This document shows positions 46,756-55,853 of a stretch of 64,000 nt of DNA, piece after piece. How positions within the stretch are numbered: the first letter of the stretch is position 1; every line of letters starts with the position of its first letter. Location of the stretch: assembly GCA_024653485.1 (NCBI GenBank), contig JANLFY010000005.1, positions 1 through 64,000 on the forward strand, read 5' to 3'. Below the pieces are notes generated by a model. That model was given only the letters and a program-made list of their open reading frames with translations, did not search any database and was not told where the DNA came from. A program made the position numbers and the translations under genes. Source of the stretch: Bacillota bacterium (GTDB lineage: Bacteria > Bacillota > SHA-98 > UBA4971).

Positions 46756-48420
46756 CTAGACCTCCATCACGATAGGCAAGACCATCGGGCGTCTGCGAAT
46801 CTTCTGGTACACGAACTCGGCAAGCGCCTCGCGCACCCTGTTCTTGATAGTCCCCCACTCAGTTATGCCTTGAGCCGAGCAACGGGAGATGACGTCGCGC
46901 ACCTCGCCCTCCGCTTCCTTGAGGAGTGCTTCAGACTCTTTGACGTATACGAAGCCCCGCGAGACTATGTCGGGCCCTGCCACGACTTCCGCGGTTTGCT
47001 TGTCCACCGTCACGACGACCACGAGTATGCCGTCCTGGGCCAGCACCTTACGGTCCCGGAGAACCACGTTCCCGACATCCCCAACGCCCAGTCCATCCAC
47101 GAGCACCTGCCCGGCGTCCACTTTGCCGCCGAGGCGCGCGCCATCCTTCGTGAACTCGAGTACATCCCCGATGTCCAATATGAAGACGTTCTCCGGCGGA
47201 ATCCCGACCTGTTCAGCGAGGCGCGCGTGCTTCACGAGATGACGATACTCACCGTGAATGGGCACGAAATACTTGGGACGAGTTAGGTTGATCATGAGCT
47301 TGAGCTCTTCCTGGCTCGCATGACCGGATGCGTGTACGCCCGAGAACTTCTCGTAGATGACGTCCGCCCCTTGCCTGAACAGATGGTTTATGGTTCGGCC
47401 GATCAGCTTCTCGTTTCCGGGGATCGGGGACGCCGATATGATCACCGTGTCCCCTGGGCGGATCCCCACCTTCTTGTGGGTCGCCATGGCCATGCGCGCT
47501 AGGGCTGACATCGGCTCGCCCTGAGTGCCGGTGGTGATGATGGTCAAACCGTCGGCAGGGACCTTGTCTACCTCGTCCACTGGCACGAGCATCCCGGGAG
47601 GAATGGAAAGGTATCCAAGGTTCGTAGCTATTTCCACTGTGTTCTCAAGGCTCCGGCCTATGACAGCGACCTTCCTCCCGAATTCCCAAGACGCATCCAC
47701 TATCTGCTGAACCCTGTGGATGTTCGAAGCGAACGTCGCGACCAGGATCCTTCCCTCAGCCTTGCTGAAGACATCCTCGAACGCTCGGCCCACTTCGCGC
47801 TCAGACATTGTGTACCCGGGACGCTCCGCGTTGGTGGAATCGGACAGGAGAACGAGCACCCCGCGCGAGCCGAGCTCCGCGAACTTCCTGAAATCCGGCC
47901 CTTCCTCCCCAAACGGCGTCTGGTCGAACTTGAAGTCTGCGGTGTGGACCAAGAGCCCTGCCGGCGTCGTGATGGCGAGCGCGACGACATCGGCGATGCT
48001 ATGGCTCACCCGGACGAATTCCACTGTGAACGGTCCCAACGAGAGAGTCTCCCCCGCTTTCACGCACTGCGGGGGAAAGGCCGGAGAGACCCCGTGCTCC
48101 GCAAGCCGTCCCTCAACGAGCCCCAGCGTCAATCTGGTCCCATATAGCCTGGTGCTCACCTGCTTCAAAATGTACGGCAGCGCGCCGATGTGGTCCTCGT
48201 GACCGTGGGTGAGGATGATCCCCCTTATGCGGTCCTGATTTGCCACAAGGTACGAGACATCGGGGATCACCAGGTCAATGCCGAGCATCTCTTCCTCCGG
48301 AAAAGCCACTCCCGCATCGACCACGAGGATGTCCCCGTTGTACTCCACGGCCATCATGTTCTTGCCGATCTCGCCTACCCCACCCAGGGGTACGATGGAA
48401 AGTCTGTCGTCTTTCGCCAC
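46756..48420 (-). CDS. rnj: Ribonuclease J
   Basis: The GTG at 48420 is preferred because the frame upstream holds a promoter (48507-48535) and GGTGA lies before this GTG; longer starts at 48507 and 48516 overlap the -10. About 554 residues. Metallo-beta-lactamase/beta-CASP motifs: LTHGHEDHIGALPYIL, HTADFKFDQTP, LLSDSTNAERPGYT, TGTQGEPMSALARMA and GVHASGHASQEELKLMI. 5'-3' exo/endonuclease in mRNA decay. The Bacillus homologue here is rnjB. Confidence 0.94.
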   Translation of the reverse strand: MAKDDRLSIVPLGGVGEIGKNMMAVEYNGDILVVDAGVAFPEEEMLGIDLVIPDVSYLVANQDRIRGIILTHGHEDHIGALPYILKQVSTRLYGTRLTLGLVEGRLAEHGVSPAFPPQCVKAGETLSLGPFTVEFVRVSHSIADVVALAITTPAGLLVHTADFKFDQTPFGEEGPDFRKFAELGSRGVLVLLSDSTNAERPGYTMSEREVGRAFEDVFSKAEGRILVATFASNIHRVQQIVDASWEFGRKVAVIGRSLENTVEIATNLGYLSIPPGMLVPVDEVDKVPADGLTIITTGTQGEPMSALARMAMATHKKVGIRPGDTVIISASPIPGNEKLIGRTINHLFRQGADVIYEKFSGVHASGHASQEELKLMINLTRPKYFVPIHGEYRHLVKHARLAEQVGIPPENVFILDIGDVLEFTKDGARLGGKVDAGQVLVDGLGVGDVGNVVLRDRKVLAQDGILVVVVTVDKQTAEVVAGPDIVSRGFVYVKESEALLKEAEGEVRDVISRCSAQGITEWGTIKNRVREALAEFVYQKIRRRPMVLPIVMEV

Positions 48421-48506
48421 GCGCTTCGCGTCACCATCTTTACAAACCCCGCCGGGGCCCGGCACGGCTGACACGAGGTCCCGAGCGGTGAAGTCATCTG
48501 GGTGCA

Positions 48507-48535
48507 ATTGTAACACAACGCCGCGGGCGTCTCAA
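48507..48535 (-). promoter_or_regulatory. SigA-type promoter for the RNase J gene
   Basis: On the minus strand, TTGAGA at 48535-48530, 17-bp spacer, TACAAT at 48512-48507, with TG one base before the -10 (extended -10). The RNA should start near 48500. Confidence 0.75.
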
Positions 48536-48623
48536 GGCCGACGCCGCTCGCGTTGTCGCCTGTTCGCCGCGCCCGGGCTCGCCGAAACGAGGTAGGCGGT
48601 GCCTTGTCAGCCATCCGGCTGGT

Positions 48624-49508
48624 TCACGCGACGAGCCCCAAGTCCAAGAGTGCCTGACGGACGATGGCTGCGTCTTTCTCTCCCGCTTCCACGAGAGGCG
48701 GCCTCAGCCCCCCGACGCTAAATCCCGTAAGTCGCAGCGCAAGCTTCACAGGGATCGGGTTCGTCGTCACGAACAGGGCTTTAAAAAGAGGAAATAGCTC
48801 AGAGTTGATCTGAGAGGCCCTTCCGACCTGGCCTGAGACGTACGCCTCGACCATCTCTTTCAGCCGCTTCCCTACCACATGCGACGCTACGCTGATTATG
48901 CCTTCGCCGCCCACCGCGAGGATCGGAAGGGTGAGGCTGTCGTCACCGCTGTATATCTTGAACGAAGGCGGCGTCCGCCGACGGATGTCAGTCACTTGAT
49001 CTAGGCTTCCACTCGCTTCTTTCACTGCCACGATGTTCTCTACCCTCGCAAGCTTCTCAACCGTCTCAGGTGTCATGTTCATGCCTGTCCGCCCGGGTAT
49101 GTTGTACAGGATGACCGGGAGGTTTGTGGCAGCGGCGATGGCCTTGAAATGGGCCACAAGCCCGTCCTGGGGAGGCTTGTTGTAGTATGGAACCACAGCC
49201 ATGACTCCATGGACCCCGACTTCTTCGGCCTTGCGCGTGAGCTCGACGCTGGACCGGGTGTCGTTCCCTCCGGTGCCGGCGATGACCGTCGCGTCCCGGC
49301 CGACGGCTTCGGCAACTACCCGGAACAAGTTCACTTTCTCATCTTTCGTGAGCGTCGGCGACTCCCCTGTCGTTCCCGCCACCACGATCCCGTCCGAGCC
49401 CGAGTCAACAAGCCTCCTCGCAAGTTCCGCAGCTCTGTCGTAATCTACCTCGAGGTCGGGGGTAAACGGGGTGACCATGGCGGTGAGCACTCGTCCGAAG
49501 CACCTCAT
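48624..49508 (-). CDS. dapA: 4-hydroxy-tetrahydrodipicolinate synthase
   Basis: ATG at 49508 with GGAGGGATGGTAGC; 294 residues. Class I aldolase: catalytic Lys in VAVKEASGSLDQV, Tyr in VVPYYNKPPQDGL and YNIPGRTGMN. Condenses aspartate semialdehyde and pyruvate. Lies directly after asd and lysC in the dipicolinate/lysine block. Confidence 0.96.
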   Translation of the reverse strand: MRCFGRVLTAMVTPFTPDLEVDYDRAAELARRLVDSGSDGIVVAGTTGESPTLTKDEKVNLFRVVAEAVGRDATVIAGTGGNDTRSSVELTRKAEEVGVHGVMAVVPYYNKPPQDGLVAHFKAIAAATNLPVILYNIPGRTGMNMTPETVEKLARVENIVAVKEASGSLDQVTDIRRRTPPSFKIYSGDDSLTLPILAVGGEGIISVASHVVGKRLKEMVEAYVSGQVGRASQINSELFPLFKALFVTTNPIPVKLALRLTGFSVGGLRPPLVEAGEKDAAIVRQALLDLGLVA

Positions 49509-49579
49509 GCTACCATCCCTCCAGCTGAATTGTCGTTCCCGACGTTCGCGACACACTCCGCGCGTTCCGGCCTCGGAGA

Positions 49580-50812
49580 TCACACCCCGAGCCCGAATTT
49601 CGCGTGCAGTCCCCTCATGGCCTTCTGCATGTCTTCCTTCTTCACCAAGCACGATATGCTGGCGTGGGAGTCCGACGTCTGGTAAATGGCTACTTTCGCA
49701 TCGGTGAGCGCCTCCACGACCCGTGCCATGACGCCCGGCACACCCCTCATGCCAGCCCCCACCACGGATACCTTGGCACAACCTCTCACCATGCCTATGG
49801 TAAGCCCGTCGAGGTCGAGCCCCTTGAGAACGGCTACCGCCTTCTCGACCACGTCCTCACTCACGGTAAAGCAGATCAGCTCGGGGAATACGTTGATGAG
49901 GTCCACACTTATGCCAGCGTCGGCAAGCGCGCGAAACACGCTCCTCGCTATTCCCGACTCGTTCACGTCCCTCGACGAATCTATGCGGATCTGGGCGACA
50001 TTGGTGATGTGAGTCACGCCCGTTGCGACCTTGTCAGAGCGTATGACCGCTCCGTCGGGAGATGCTCCGGTGCCCGTCACGAGGGTCCCCGGCTCTTCGG
50101 AGAACGTGTTCTTGATGCGTATCGGGATGCCGCCTTCCATGGCTATCTCCACCGCCCGCGGATGGACGACCTTCGCGCCGAGATGCGCCATCTCGACGCA
50201 CTCTCGATAAGTCATGACTCGCAAGGACCTCGCGTCCGGAACGATCCTCGGATCCGCAGTCATGATCCCCTCCACATCGGTGTATATCTCTATCACCTCG
50301 GCCCCCAACGCAACCGCGAGGGCAGCGGCTGTGGTGTCGCTGCCGCCTCTGCCGAGGGTGGTGACGTCGCCCGACCTCGTCATGCCCTGAAAGCCCGCGA
50401 CCACAACCACTCTCCCGTCTCGCAGCTGCTCGACTACCCGCTCGGGATGTACCTCGAGAATGCTCGTGTTCCCGAAGTTGTCATCTGTTATGATGCCCGC
50501 CTGGGCGCCCGTGAGCCCGGTCGCCGGGCACCCCATCGCCCGAAGCGTCTGCGCCATCAAGACGGTGGAGATCACTTCCCCGCACGATAGGACGAGATCC
50601 AGCTCGCGCCTGTCAACCTCGTTGTGGGCCTTCCTGACGAGTTCTATGAGCGTATCGGTGGCGTAGGGCTCCCCCATCCTGCCCATCGCCGACACTACCA
50701 CGACAGGAGAATAGCCGCGCGACTTAGCTTCCAGCACCCTGGTCGCCGCACGGGCCCTCTGGGCGGGCGTCGCAACCGACGTGCCGCCGAACTTCTGCAC
50801 CAGGATCCTCAC
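49580..50812 (-). CDS. lysC: Aspartate kinase
   Basis: GTG at 50812 behind CGAGGTGAAAGCC; 410 residues. Kinase core QKFGGTSVATPAQR, VSAMGR, FQGMTRSGDVTTLGRGGSDTTA, then two ACT domains (VTHITNVAQIRI... and IGMVRGCAKVSVVGAGMRGVPG). Phosphorylates aspartate, first step of lysine and dipicolinate synthesis; ACT domains bind lysine or diaminopimelate. Matches Bacillus dapG by position. Confidence 0.95.
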   Translation of the reverse strand: MRILVQKFGGTSVATPAQRARAATRVLEAKSRGYSPVVVVSAMGRMGEPYATDTLIELVRKAHNEVDRRELDLVLSCGEVISTVLMAQTLRAMGCPATGLTGAQAGIITDDNFGNTSILEVHPERVVEQLRDGRVVVVAGFQGMTRSGDVTTLGRGGSDTTAAALAVALGAEVIEIYTDVEGIMTADPRIVPDARSLRVMTYRECVEMAHLGAKVVHPRAVEIAMEGGIPIRIKNTFSEEPGTLVTGTGASPDGAVIRSDKVATGVTHITNVAQIRIDSSRDVNESGIARSVFRALADAGISVDLINVFPELICFTVSEDVVEKAVAVLKGLDLDGLTIGMVRGCAKVSVVGAGMRGVPGVMARVVEALTDAKVAIYQTSDSHASISCLVKKEDMQKAMRGLHAKFGLGV

Positions 50813-50923
50813 GGCTTTCACCTCGCCCGAGTCCTAGAGTCCCGCCTTTCGGTCGACGAGCCATATATCCTGGATGCGGCCGGTGCTCTTGTTCCGCGCC
50901 CTACCATCACGCGGACCTCGACT

Positions 50924-51955
50924 CTAGACGATGCCCCTCCGAATAGCCTCCTCGGCTATCTCCACGGCGTTCAGTGCCGCCCCTTTTCGAAGCTGGTCGC
51001 CAACGACCCATAGGTTCAGGCCGTGCTCGATGGAGTTGTCCTCACGCACGCGCCCGACCTGCACCTCGTCCTTGCCCGCCGCCGAGAGCGGCATGGGATA
51101 CAGCATCTGCTCAGGATCGTCGACCACCCTCACTCCGGGCGCCCGCGAAAGGATCTCGCGGGCCTCCTCCCTGGAGAGTTTCCTCTGGGTCTCAACGTTT
51201 ATCGACTCAGAATGACACCGTTCCACCGGAACGCGCACGGTCGTCGCGGTCACCGCGATGCCGGGCCCCATTATCTTCTCGGTTTCCCGCACCATCTTCC
51301 ACTCTTCCTTGGTGTAGCCCATGTCCTGGAACACGTCTATCTGTGGGATCAGATTGAATGCTATCTGGTAGTGCCTCGGCGCGGACGCGAACGGAAGGGC
51401 ATCAGCGCTCACTGTCCCGCCGCTCAAGTATGCTCTGCTCTCCTCGAAAAGCGCGCTCATCGCCCGCGCTCCCGCACCTGAGACCGCCTGATACGTTGAG
51501 ACCACGACCCTCCTCACTGTAGCCGCGTCGTGAATCGGCTTCAGGACCACGACCATTATGATCGTCGAGCAGTTCGGGTTGGCTATGATCCCGGAGTGCT
51601 TCTCTATGGCATCCGGGTTGACCTCCGGCACCACGAGGGGCACCTCGGGATCCATTCGAAACGCGCTGGAATTGTCTATCACGAGAGCACCGGCCCGCGC
51701 TGCCAAGGGCGCGAACTCTCTCGACACCGACGCTCCCGCGGAAAAGAAGGCGATGTCGTGTCCGGCGATTCCCGCCGCGGACAGCGCCCTAACTCGAAGG
51801 TTCTCTCCCCGGAAACGCATGGTCTTCCCCTCCGACCTCGGCGACGCAAACAAGGATAGCGTCGCACAGGGGAAGTCCCTGTCTCCGAGCACACGCAGGA
51901 ACTCCTGGCCGACCGCCCCGGTTGCCCCAACCACCGCCACTTTCAGTCCTCGCAC
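50924..51955 (-). CDS. asd: Aspartate-semialdehyde dehydrogenase
   Basis: GTG at 51955 behind GAGGGGAGAATC; 343 residues. Rossmann AVVGATGAVGQEFLRVL, active-site Cys in ANPNCSTIIMVV, and RHYQIAFNLIPQID, all conserved. Reduces aspartyl phosphate. Sits between dpaB and lysC as in Bacillus. Confidence 0.96.
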   Translation of the reverse strand: MRGLKVAVVGATGAVGQEFLRVLGDRDFPCATLSLFASPRSEGKTMRFRGENLRVRALSAAGIAGHDIAFFSAGASVSREFAPLAARAGALVIDNSSAFRMDPEVPLVVPEVNPDAIEKHSGIIANPNCSTIIMVVVLKPIHDAATVRRVVVSTYQAVSGAGARAMSALFEESRAYLSGGTVSADALPFASAPRHYQIAFNLIPQIDVFQDMGYTKEEWKMVRETEKIMGPGIAVTATTVRVPVERCHSESINVETQRKLSREEAREILSRAPGVRVVDDPEQMLYPMPLSAAGKDEVQVGRVREDNSIEHGLNLWVVGDQLRKGAALNAVEIAEEAIRRGIV

Positions 51956-52078
51956 GATTCTCCCCTCTCAACCGATCCCCGGGTGCCGGCTGCGAACCTC
52001 GGGTGAGCGCCGCGCGCACGATCTCGCGCGACGCACGTCGTCGCACGCACCTTTCCCCGCGGGCATGTAGTACGAGCG

Positions 52079-52693
52079 TTATCTTACGTTAGCATATCCC
52101 GCGTGCCTCTTCCTGTCAACAAGCAGGGGCTGGATTTGCCTTCCCTCCAGTGCTCCAACTATCGCGTCCAACATGAGGCTCATGTCGCTCACGAGGGAGC
52201 TCGGCTTGCTTTCGGGCGCATCCTGTCCGAACGGGATCATGTAGACGTTCTTGGTGTTGAGCAGGGCACCCAGGTTCTTGGCGTTCGCCCCGAGCGCGTC
52301 GTTGGTGGATATCCCGAGGACCAGCGGGCGGCCGTTTCGAAGAGTCGACTTCGCCGCCATGAGCACCGGCCCGTCGGTGACGCCAAGCGCCAGCTTGGCC
52401 AGGGTATTCCCCGTGCAGGGCGCGATTACCAAGGCGTCGAGGACTTTCCCCGGTCCTAAGGGCTCCACCTCCTGGATCGTGCACAACGGTTCCTTTCCTG
52501 TGATCTGCTCGAGTTTGCACGCGATGTCGGCGGCTTTTCCGAACCGAGTGTTCTGGGTCGCGACCTTCTCTGACAGAATGGGGTACACTTCGGCCCCCTC
52601 GGCGACCAGTCTCTCGACTTCCGGCAGGACTTCGGGAATCGTGCAGAAGGACCCGGTCAACGCGACGCCAACTCTCTTGCCAGCAAGTCGCAT
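52079..52693 (-). CDS. dpaB: Dipicolinate synthase subunit B
   Basis: ATG at 52693 with GGAGGTG upstream; 204 residues. Flavoprotein-like fold: GVALTGSFCTIPEVLPEVERL, ALVIAPCTGNTLAKLALGVTDGPVLMAAKS and GANAKNLGALLNTKNVYMIPFGQDAP. Together with DpaA it makes dipicolinic acid in the mother cell for spore heat resistance (SpoVFB). Confidence 0.95.
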   Translation of the reverse strand: MRLAGKRVGVALTGSFCTIPEVLPEVERLVAEGAEVYPILSEKVATQNTRFGKAADIACKLEQITGKEPLCTIQEVEPLGPGKVLDALVIAPCTGNTLAKLALGVTDGPVLMAAKSTLRNGRPLVLGISTNDALGANAKNLGALLNTKNVYMIPFGQDAPESKPSSLVSDMSLMLDAIVGALEGRQIQPLLVDRKRHAGYANVR

Positions 52694-52730
52694 GGATTAC
52701 ACCTCCAGCGCGTGATGCACACCCCACGGG

Positions 52731-53627
52731 TCAGCGGAGACGGGCGAGCTCCCTGCGGATCATCTGAGGTAAGGCCTCGGCGAGAATGGCGCCGGCGGTT
52801 CTCGGCGCTACTTTCCCCGGCAGCCCCAAAGCGTGGACGGTCTTGATTCCGTAGCGCGCCGCCGCTTGAAAATCCGTTCCTCCCGGTTGCGATGCGAGGT
52901 CGATAATGAGGGATCCCGTCCTCATCACTTTGAGCACTGCCTCGGTCAGCACTATCGCAGGCACTGTGTTGAAGACTACGTCGGCGTCAGACGCCGCTTC
53001 GGCTAGGGACGAGAGATGCACCGTGAGAGCGCCCATCTCCTCAGCCCTCGCGAGCTGCGCGAGGTTTCTCGCAGCTACTGTTGTGCGCGCGCCGAGAGCC
53101 AGCAGGACTCTCGTGAGCGTGACGCCGACCCTGCCGAACCCCACCACTACGGCCCGACACGAATGGATCGTCACCGGCAGCTCCTCCATGGCGATCTGGA
53201 CAGCGCCCTCCGCGGTGGGTATCGAGTTCCTTATGGCGATCTCGTCGTCCTCCGTCACCTCGACGATGGTGACACCGTGCTTGGCCGCGAACTCCTTCAA
53301 CCTGGGCCTGGCAGCTCCGACGAAAAGCGGGACTCTGGGCGGAATGACTTCGAGCACCTCCTCGGTCAAGGCGATCGTGACATCCTGGTCGAGCGTCTTC
53401 ACCTTGCCGCCGACATCGAGGCCGCCCATGCCCACGACCACCGCGTCCGCATCGCGGAGAGCCTCGAACACCGAGGTCTCTCTCTTCGCGCCTGTCAGCT
53501 CTGGGAGATCGGGGTATCCGACCACTCTGACCTTGGCACCTTCGGAAAGGAACCTCTTTATCACCTCGATTTCGCGCCAGTCGCCGCCGAGCACCGCGAT
53601 GACAAGCCCGCCAAGGCCCGCTTTCAT
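52731..53627 (-). CDS. dpaA: Dipicolinate synthase subunit A
   Basis: ATG at 53627 with AGGAGGGAGCG upstream; 298 residues. Two Rossmann domains: LVIAVLGGDWREIEVIKRFLSEGAKVRVVGY and RAVVVGFGRVGVTLTRVLLALGARTTVAARN. Oxidises a dihydroxy-tetrahydrodipicolinate-derived intermediate with DpaB. A SigK-like promoter lies 36 bp upstream, as expected for SpoVFA. Confidence 0.95.
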   Translation of the reverse strand: MKAGLGGLVIAVLGGDWREIEVIKRFLSEGAKVRVVGYPDLPELTGAKRETSVFEALRDADAVVVGMGGLDVGGKVKTLDQDVTIALTEEVLEVIPPRVPLFVGAARPRLKEFAAKHGVTIVEVTEDDEIAIRNSIPTAEGAVQIAMEELPVTIHSCRAVVVGFGRVGVTLTRVLLALGARTTVAARNLAQLARAEEMGALTVHLSSLAEAASDADVVFNTVPAIVLTEAVLKVMRTGSLIIDLASQPGGTDFQAAARYGIKTVHALGLPGKVAPRTAGAILAEALPQMIRRELARLR

Positions 53628-54025
53628 CCACGCTCCCTCCTCTGACCTGAAGTTGCTACGCGTAATATATGAACCCGCGCGAGCGCCGGTGCCTGTTCCG
53701 TCTGCGGAGGGACGGAGGATGATGGGGCGCAACGTGAGTGAGGGTCGGGACCGCAGCAGTGGTCCGGGGTCCCGGGGCATTGAGGCTAGATGGCGGCGAG
53801 GCAATCGAACCGTCAGAGTGTCGCCCATGACACGCGAAACCGGCAACCCCTTCCCGTGACAGGGGGCGTCCTCGCGCCCTCGCTAGGAGGAGGATGCCGG
53901 CGCTCTACGGCCGACTTCCCTCGCAGTCTACGTGCTGAGTGAAGTCACGACAGATTCACGGCCGCCGACGGCGCTTCCTGGAGTCGTCTCGCGAACGCGA
54001 GTGGGAGTGAGGCCTCGCCAGGCAC
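53628..54025. other. Interval between dapB and dpaA, 398 bp
   Basis: No gene seen. It carries the SigK-like promoter of dpaA at 53663-53690 and otherwise GC-rich sequence with no clear structure. Confidence 0.5.
53663..53690 (-). promoter_or_regulatory. SigK-type promoter for dpaA-dpaB
   Basis: On the minus strand, AC at 53690-53689, a 17-bp spacer, and CATATATTA at 53671-53663, matching the mother-cell SigK consensus AC-N16/17-CATANNNTA. It lies 36 bp before the dpaA start. Confidence 0.6.
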
Positions 54026-54814
54026 TCAGAGATCGAGAAGGTGCTCGAGGCCGAACACCGCTCGATCGAGGTTCATCACTTTGCGGATAGCCATGATGAC
54101 GCCCGGCATGAACGACTCCCTCGATATCGAGTCGTGACGTATCGTGAGCACTTGGCCCGGTCCCCCGAATATCACCTCCTGGTGAGCGACCAAACCCGGC
54201 AGCCTGACGCTGTGGATGCGCACTCCGCTCACGCTCTCTCCTCGCGCCGGCGACTCCTCGCCTGCAGCCGCAGCCTCCGCGTGGGCCCTGTCCGCCATAG
54301 CCATACCTTGGGCCGTCTTCATGGCAGTGCCTGAAGGCGCGTCCACCTTCTTGTCATGGTGCAGCTCGATTATCTCCGCAGCCTGGAAGTACCTCGAGGC
54401 GATCTCTGCGAATTTCATCATGAGGACGGCTCCCACGGCGAAGTTGGGGGCGACCACCGCTCCGACACCGTTCCTGCGACACAAGACGTCTACCTCGTCC
54501 ACGTCTCTTGCACTAAGGCCGGTCGTGCCCACTACGCACCGAACTCCCATGCCCAATGCGCATCTGACGTTCCCCATGACTGCGGTGGGGTGAGTGAAAT
54601 CCACCATTACGTCCGGACGCAGTCTCTTGAGAGCCGACTCGAGATCCGAAGCCACCTCGAGCAGGGCATCGGTTCGGTCGGGATCGATCGGCACGTTCCC
54701 CTCCTTCACGTCCACGCCACCCATGAGATCCATGTCAGGCTGTCTCGACACCGCTGCCACCACGTGTCTTCCCATTCGTCCCGCCGCGCCAGCCACGACC
54801 ACTTTGATTCCCAC
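54026..54814 (-). CDS. dapB: 4-hydroxy-tetrahydrodipicolinate reductase
   Basis: GTG at 54814 with GGGAGGGGAAAGAC; 262 residues. NAD(P)-binding VVVAGAAGRMGRHVV, substrate site IIELHHDKKVDAPSGTA and GTTGLSARDVDEVD. Reduces the DapA product. It is not part of the Bacillus spoVF-dap block; here it sits just upstream, completing the pathway segment. Confidence 0.95.
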   Translation of the reverse strand: MGIKVVVAGAAGRMGRHVVAAVSRQPDMDLMGGVDVKEGNVPIDPDRTDALLEVASDLESALKRLRPDVMVDFTHPTAVMGNVRCALGMGVRCVVGTTGLSARDVDEVDVLCRRNGVGAVVAPNFAVGAVLMMKFAEIASRYFQAAEIIELHHDKKVDAPSGTAMKTAQGMAMADRAHAEAAAAGEESPARGESVSGVRIHSVRLPGLVAHQEVIFGGPGQVLTIRHDSISRESFMPGVIMAIRKVMNLDRAVFGLEHLLDL

Positions 54815-55037
54815 GTCTTTCCCCTCCCGCGTTCGTGCTTGTCCACTTCGTGCGCGTGTCACGTGTCTTGTCTTCTCTCCGTGCCCTTCGGACGCCTATC
54901 GGACGCCTATGACAACAGCGAAGGGAAAGCCGCCCGGTGCCCGCCACGGTGCTCGTCCCCACGTGGCCCGGCCCGCGACGGCGCTCCCCTGGCGGCCGCC
55001 TGTTCTCTCAGACGAGTTGACCGTTCGGCCTCCTCAC

Positions 55038-55853
55038 TTAGTGGATCTCGATATCGGACGCCCCATACCTTTCGAGGACCTTTTTCGCATCGTTGACGGT
55101 ATCATCGTCGGCCTTCACGACGGCGAGGATCTTGCCCTCCTTGACCTTGTTCTCGTAGTATCTGCCTCGTTCCTCGGGGATACCCAGGTCAACGAGGCCA
55201 CCCACTATCCCGCCGGTGACCGCCCCTGTAAGACCCGCAGCTATAGGGCCTGCAGCTACGATCGGGCCGATTCCCGGGATGGCCAGCGCACCAAGCCCCG
55301 CAAGAATGCCCGCGGCACCGCCTATCGCGCCGCCTGTGAGGGTTCCGCCGGTGAGATCGTTACCCCCGCCGCGCATCGTAAGCCCGCCCTCGCCTCGACC
55401 GCCTCCCTTCATGCGGTCCTCTTTTGCTACTATGGATACCTTGTCTTCGCCAAAACCCTTTCGTCTCAGCTCCTCGACCGCCTTCTCGGCCTGGTCTCGG
55501 GAATCAAACGTCCCCATTACGCTTGCCATTTGCAGAACCCCCTCCGAAAGACTGGACTTCGGCATTAGTTTGACATAATGGCAAGCCTTGTATTCACCTT
55601 GGCCCGTCGCTCCCGCCGCGAGCTGGCTGCGCTGGTCGCATGAGTCGGAAACGCCGTGGCCATCCATCTTCTCCCTGACGCGCAGGTACTGGGCAACTAG
55701 CCTGTCCAAGATCTCGCTGATGCGGTGCGTAGCCGTTCCGTCAAGCCTTCCGTCGTCGCGGGCTATTGCCATGTGCAGCTCGGCACGCAGCTCCTCTATG
55801 GCCCTCCGGAGCGACTGCAGCTTCTGGTCTATCCTGCCGTCCCTGCCGTCCAT
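55038..55853 (-). CDS. Spo0E-like domain fused to a glycine-zipper stress protein
   Basis: One open frame of 271 codons from ATG 55853 (GGAGGGAGCGCG upstream). Residues ~8-62 match Spo0E aspartyl-phosphate phosphatases: LRRAIEELRAELHMAIA, then ISEILDRLVAQYLR with the SxxLDxLVxxY signature. From M109 (ATG at 55529, itself behind GGAGGGGG) the rest is a YflT/GsiB-like stress protein: MGTFDSRDQAEKAVEELRRKGF and a glycine-rich hydrophobic zipper (AGLGALAIPGIGPIVAAGP). Two proteins may be made from one frame by internal initiation. A sequencing frameshift hiding a stop is possible. Confidence 0.7.
   Translation of the reverse strand: MDGRDGRIDQKLQSLRRAIEELRAELHMAIARDDGRLDGTATHRISEILDRLVAQYLRVREKMDGHGVSDSCDQRSQLAAGATGQGEYKACHYVKLMPKSSLSEGVLQMASVMGTFDSRDQAEKAVEELRRKGFGEDKVSIVAKEDRMKGGGRGEGGLTMRGGGNDLTGGTLTGGAIGGAAGILAGLGALAIPGIGPIVAAGPIAAGLTGAVTGGIVGGLVDLGIPEERGRYYENKVKEGKILAVVKADDDTVNDAKKVLERYGASDIEIH

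Noticed and set aside
50813-50923. Possible lysine riboswitch before lysC
   Set aside because: The 111-bp gap is too short for an L-box and shows no conserved core; the same holds for the gaps before dapA and dapB.
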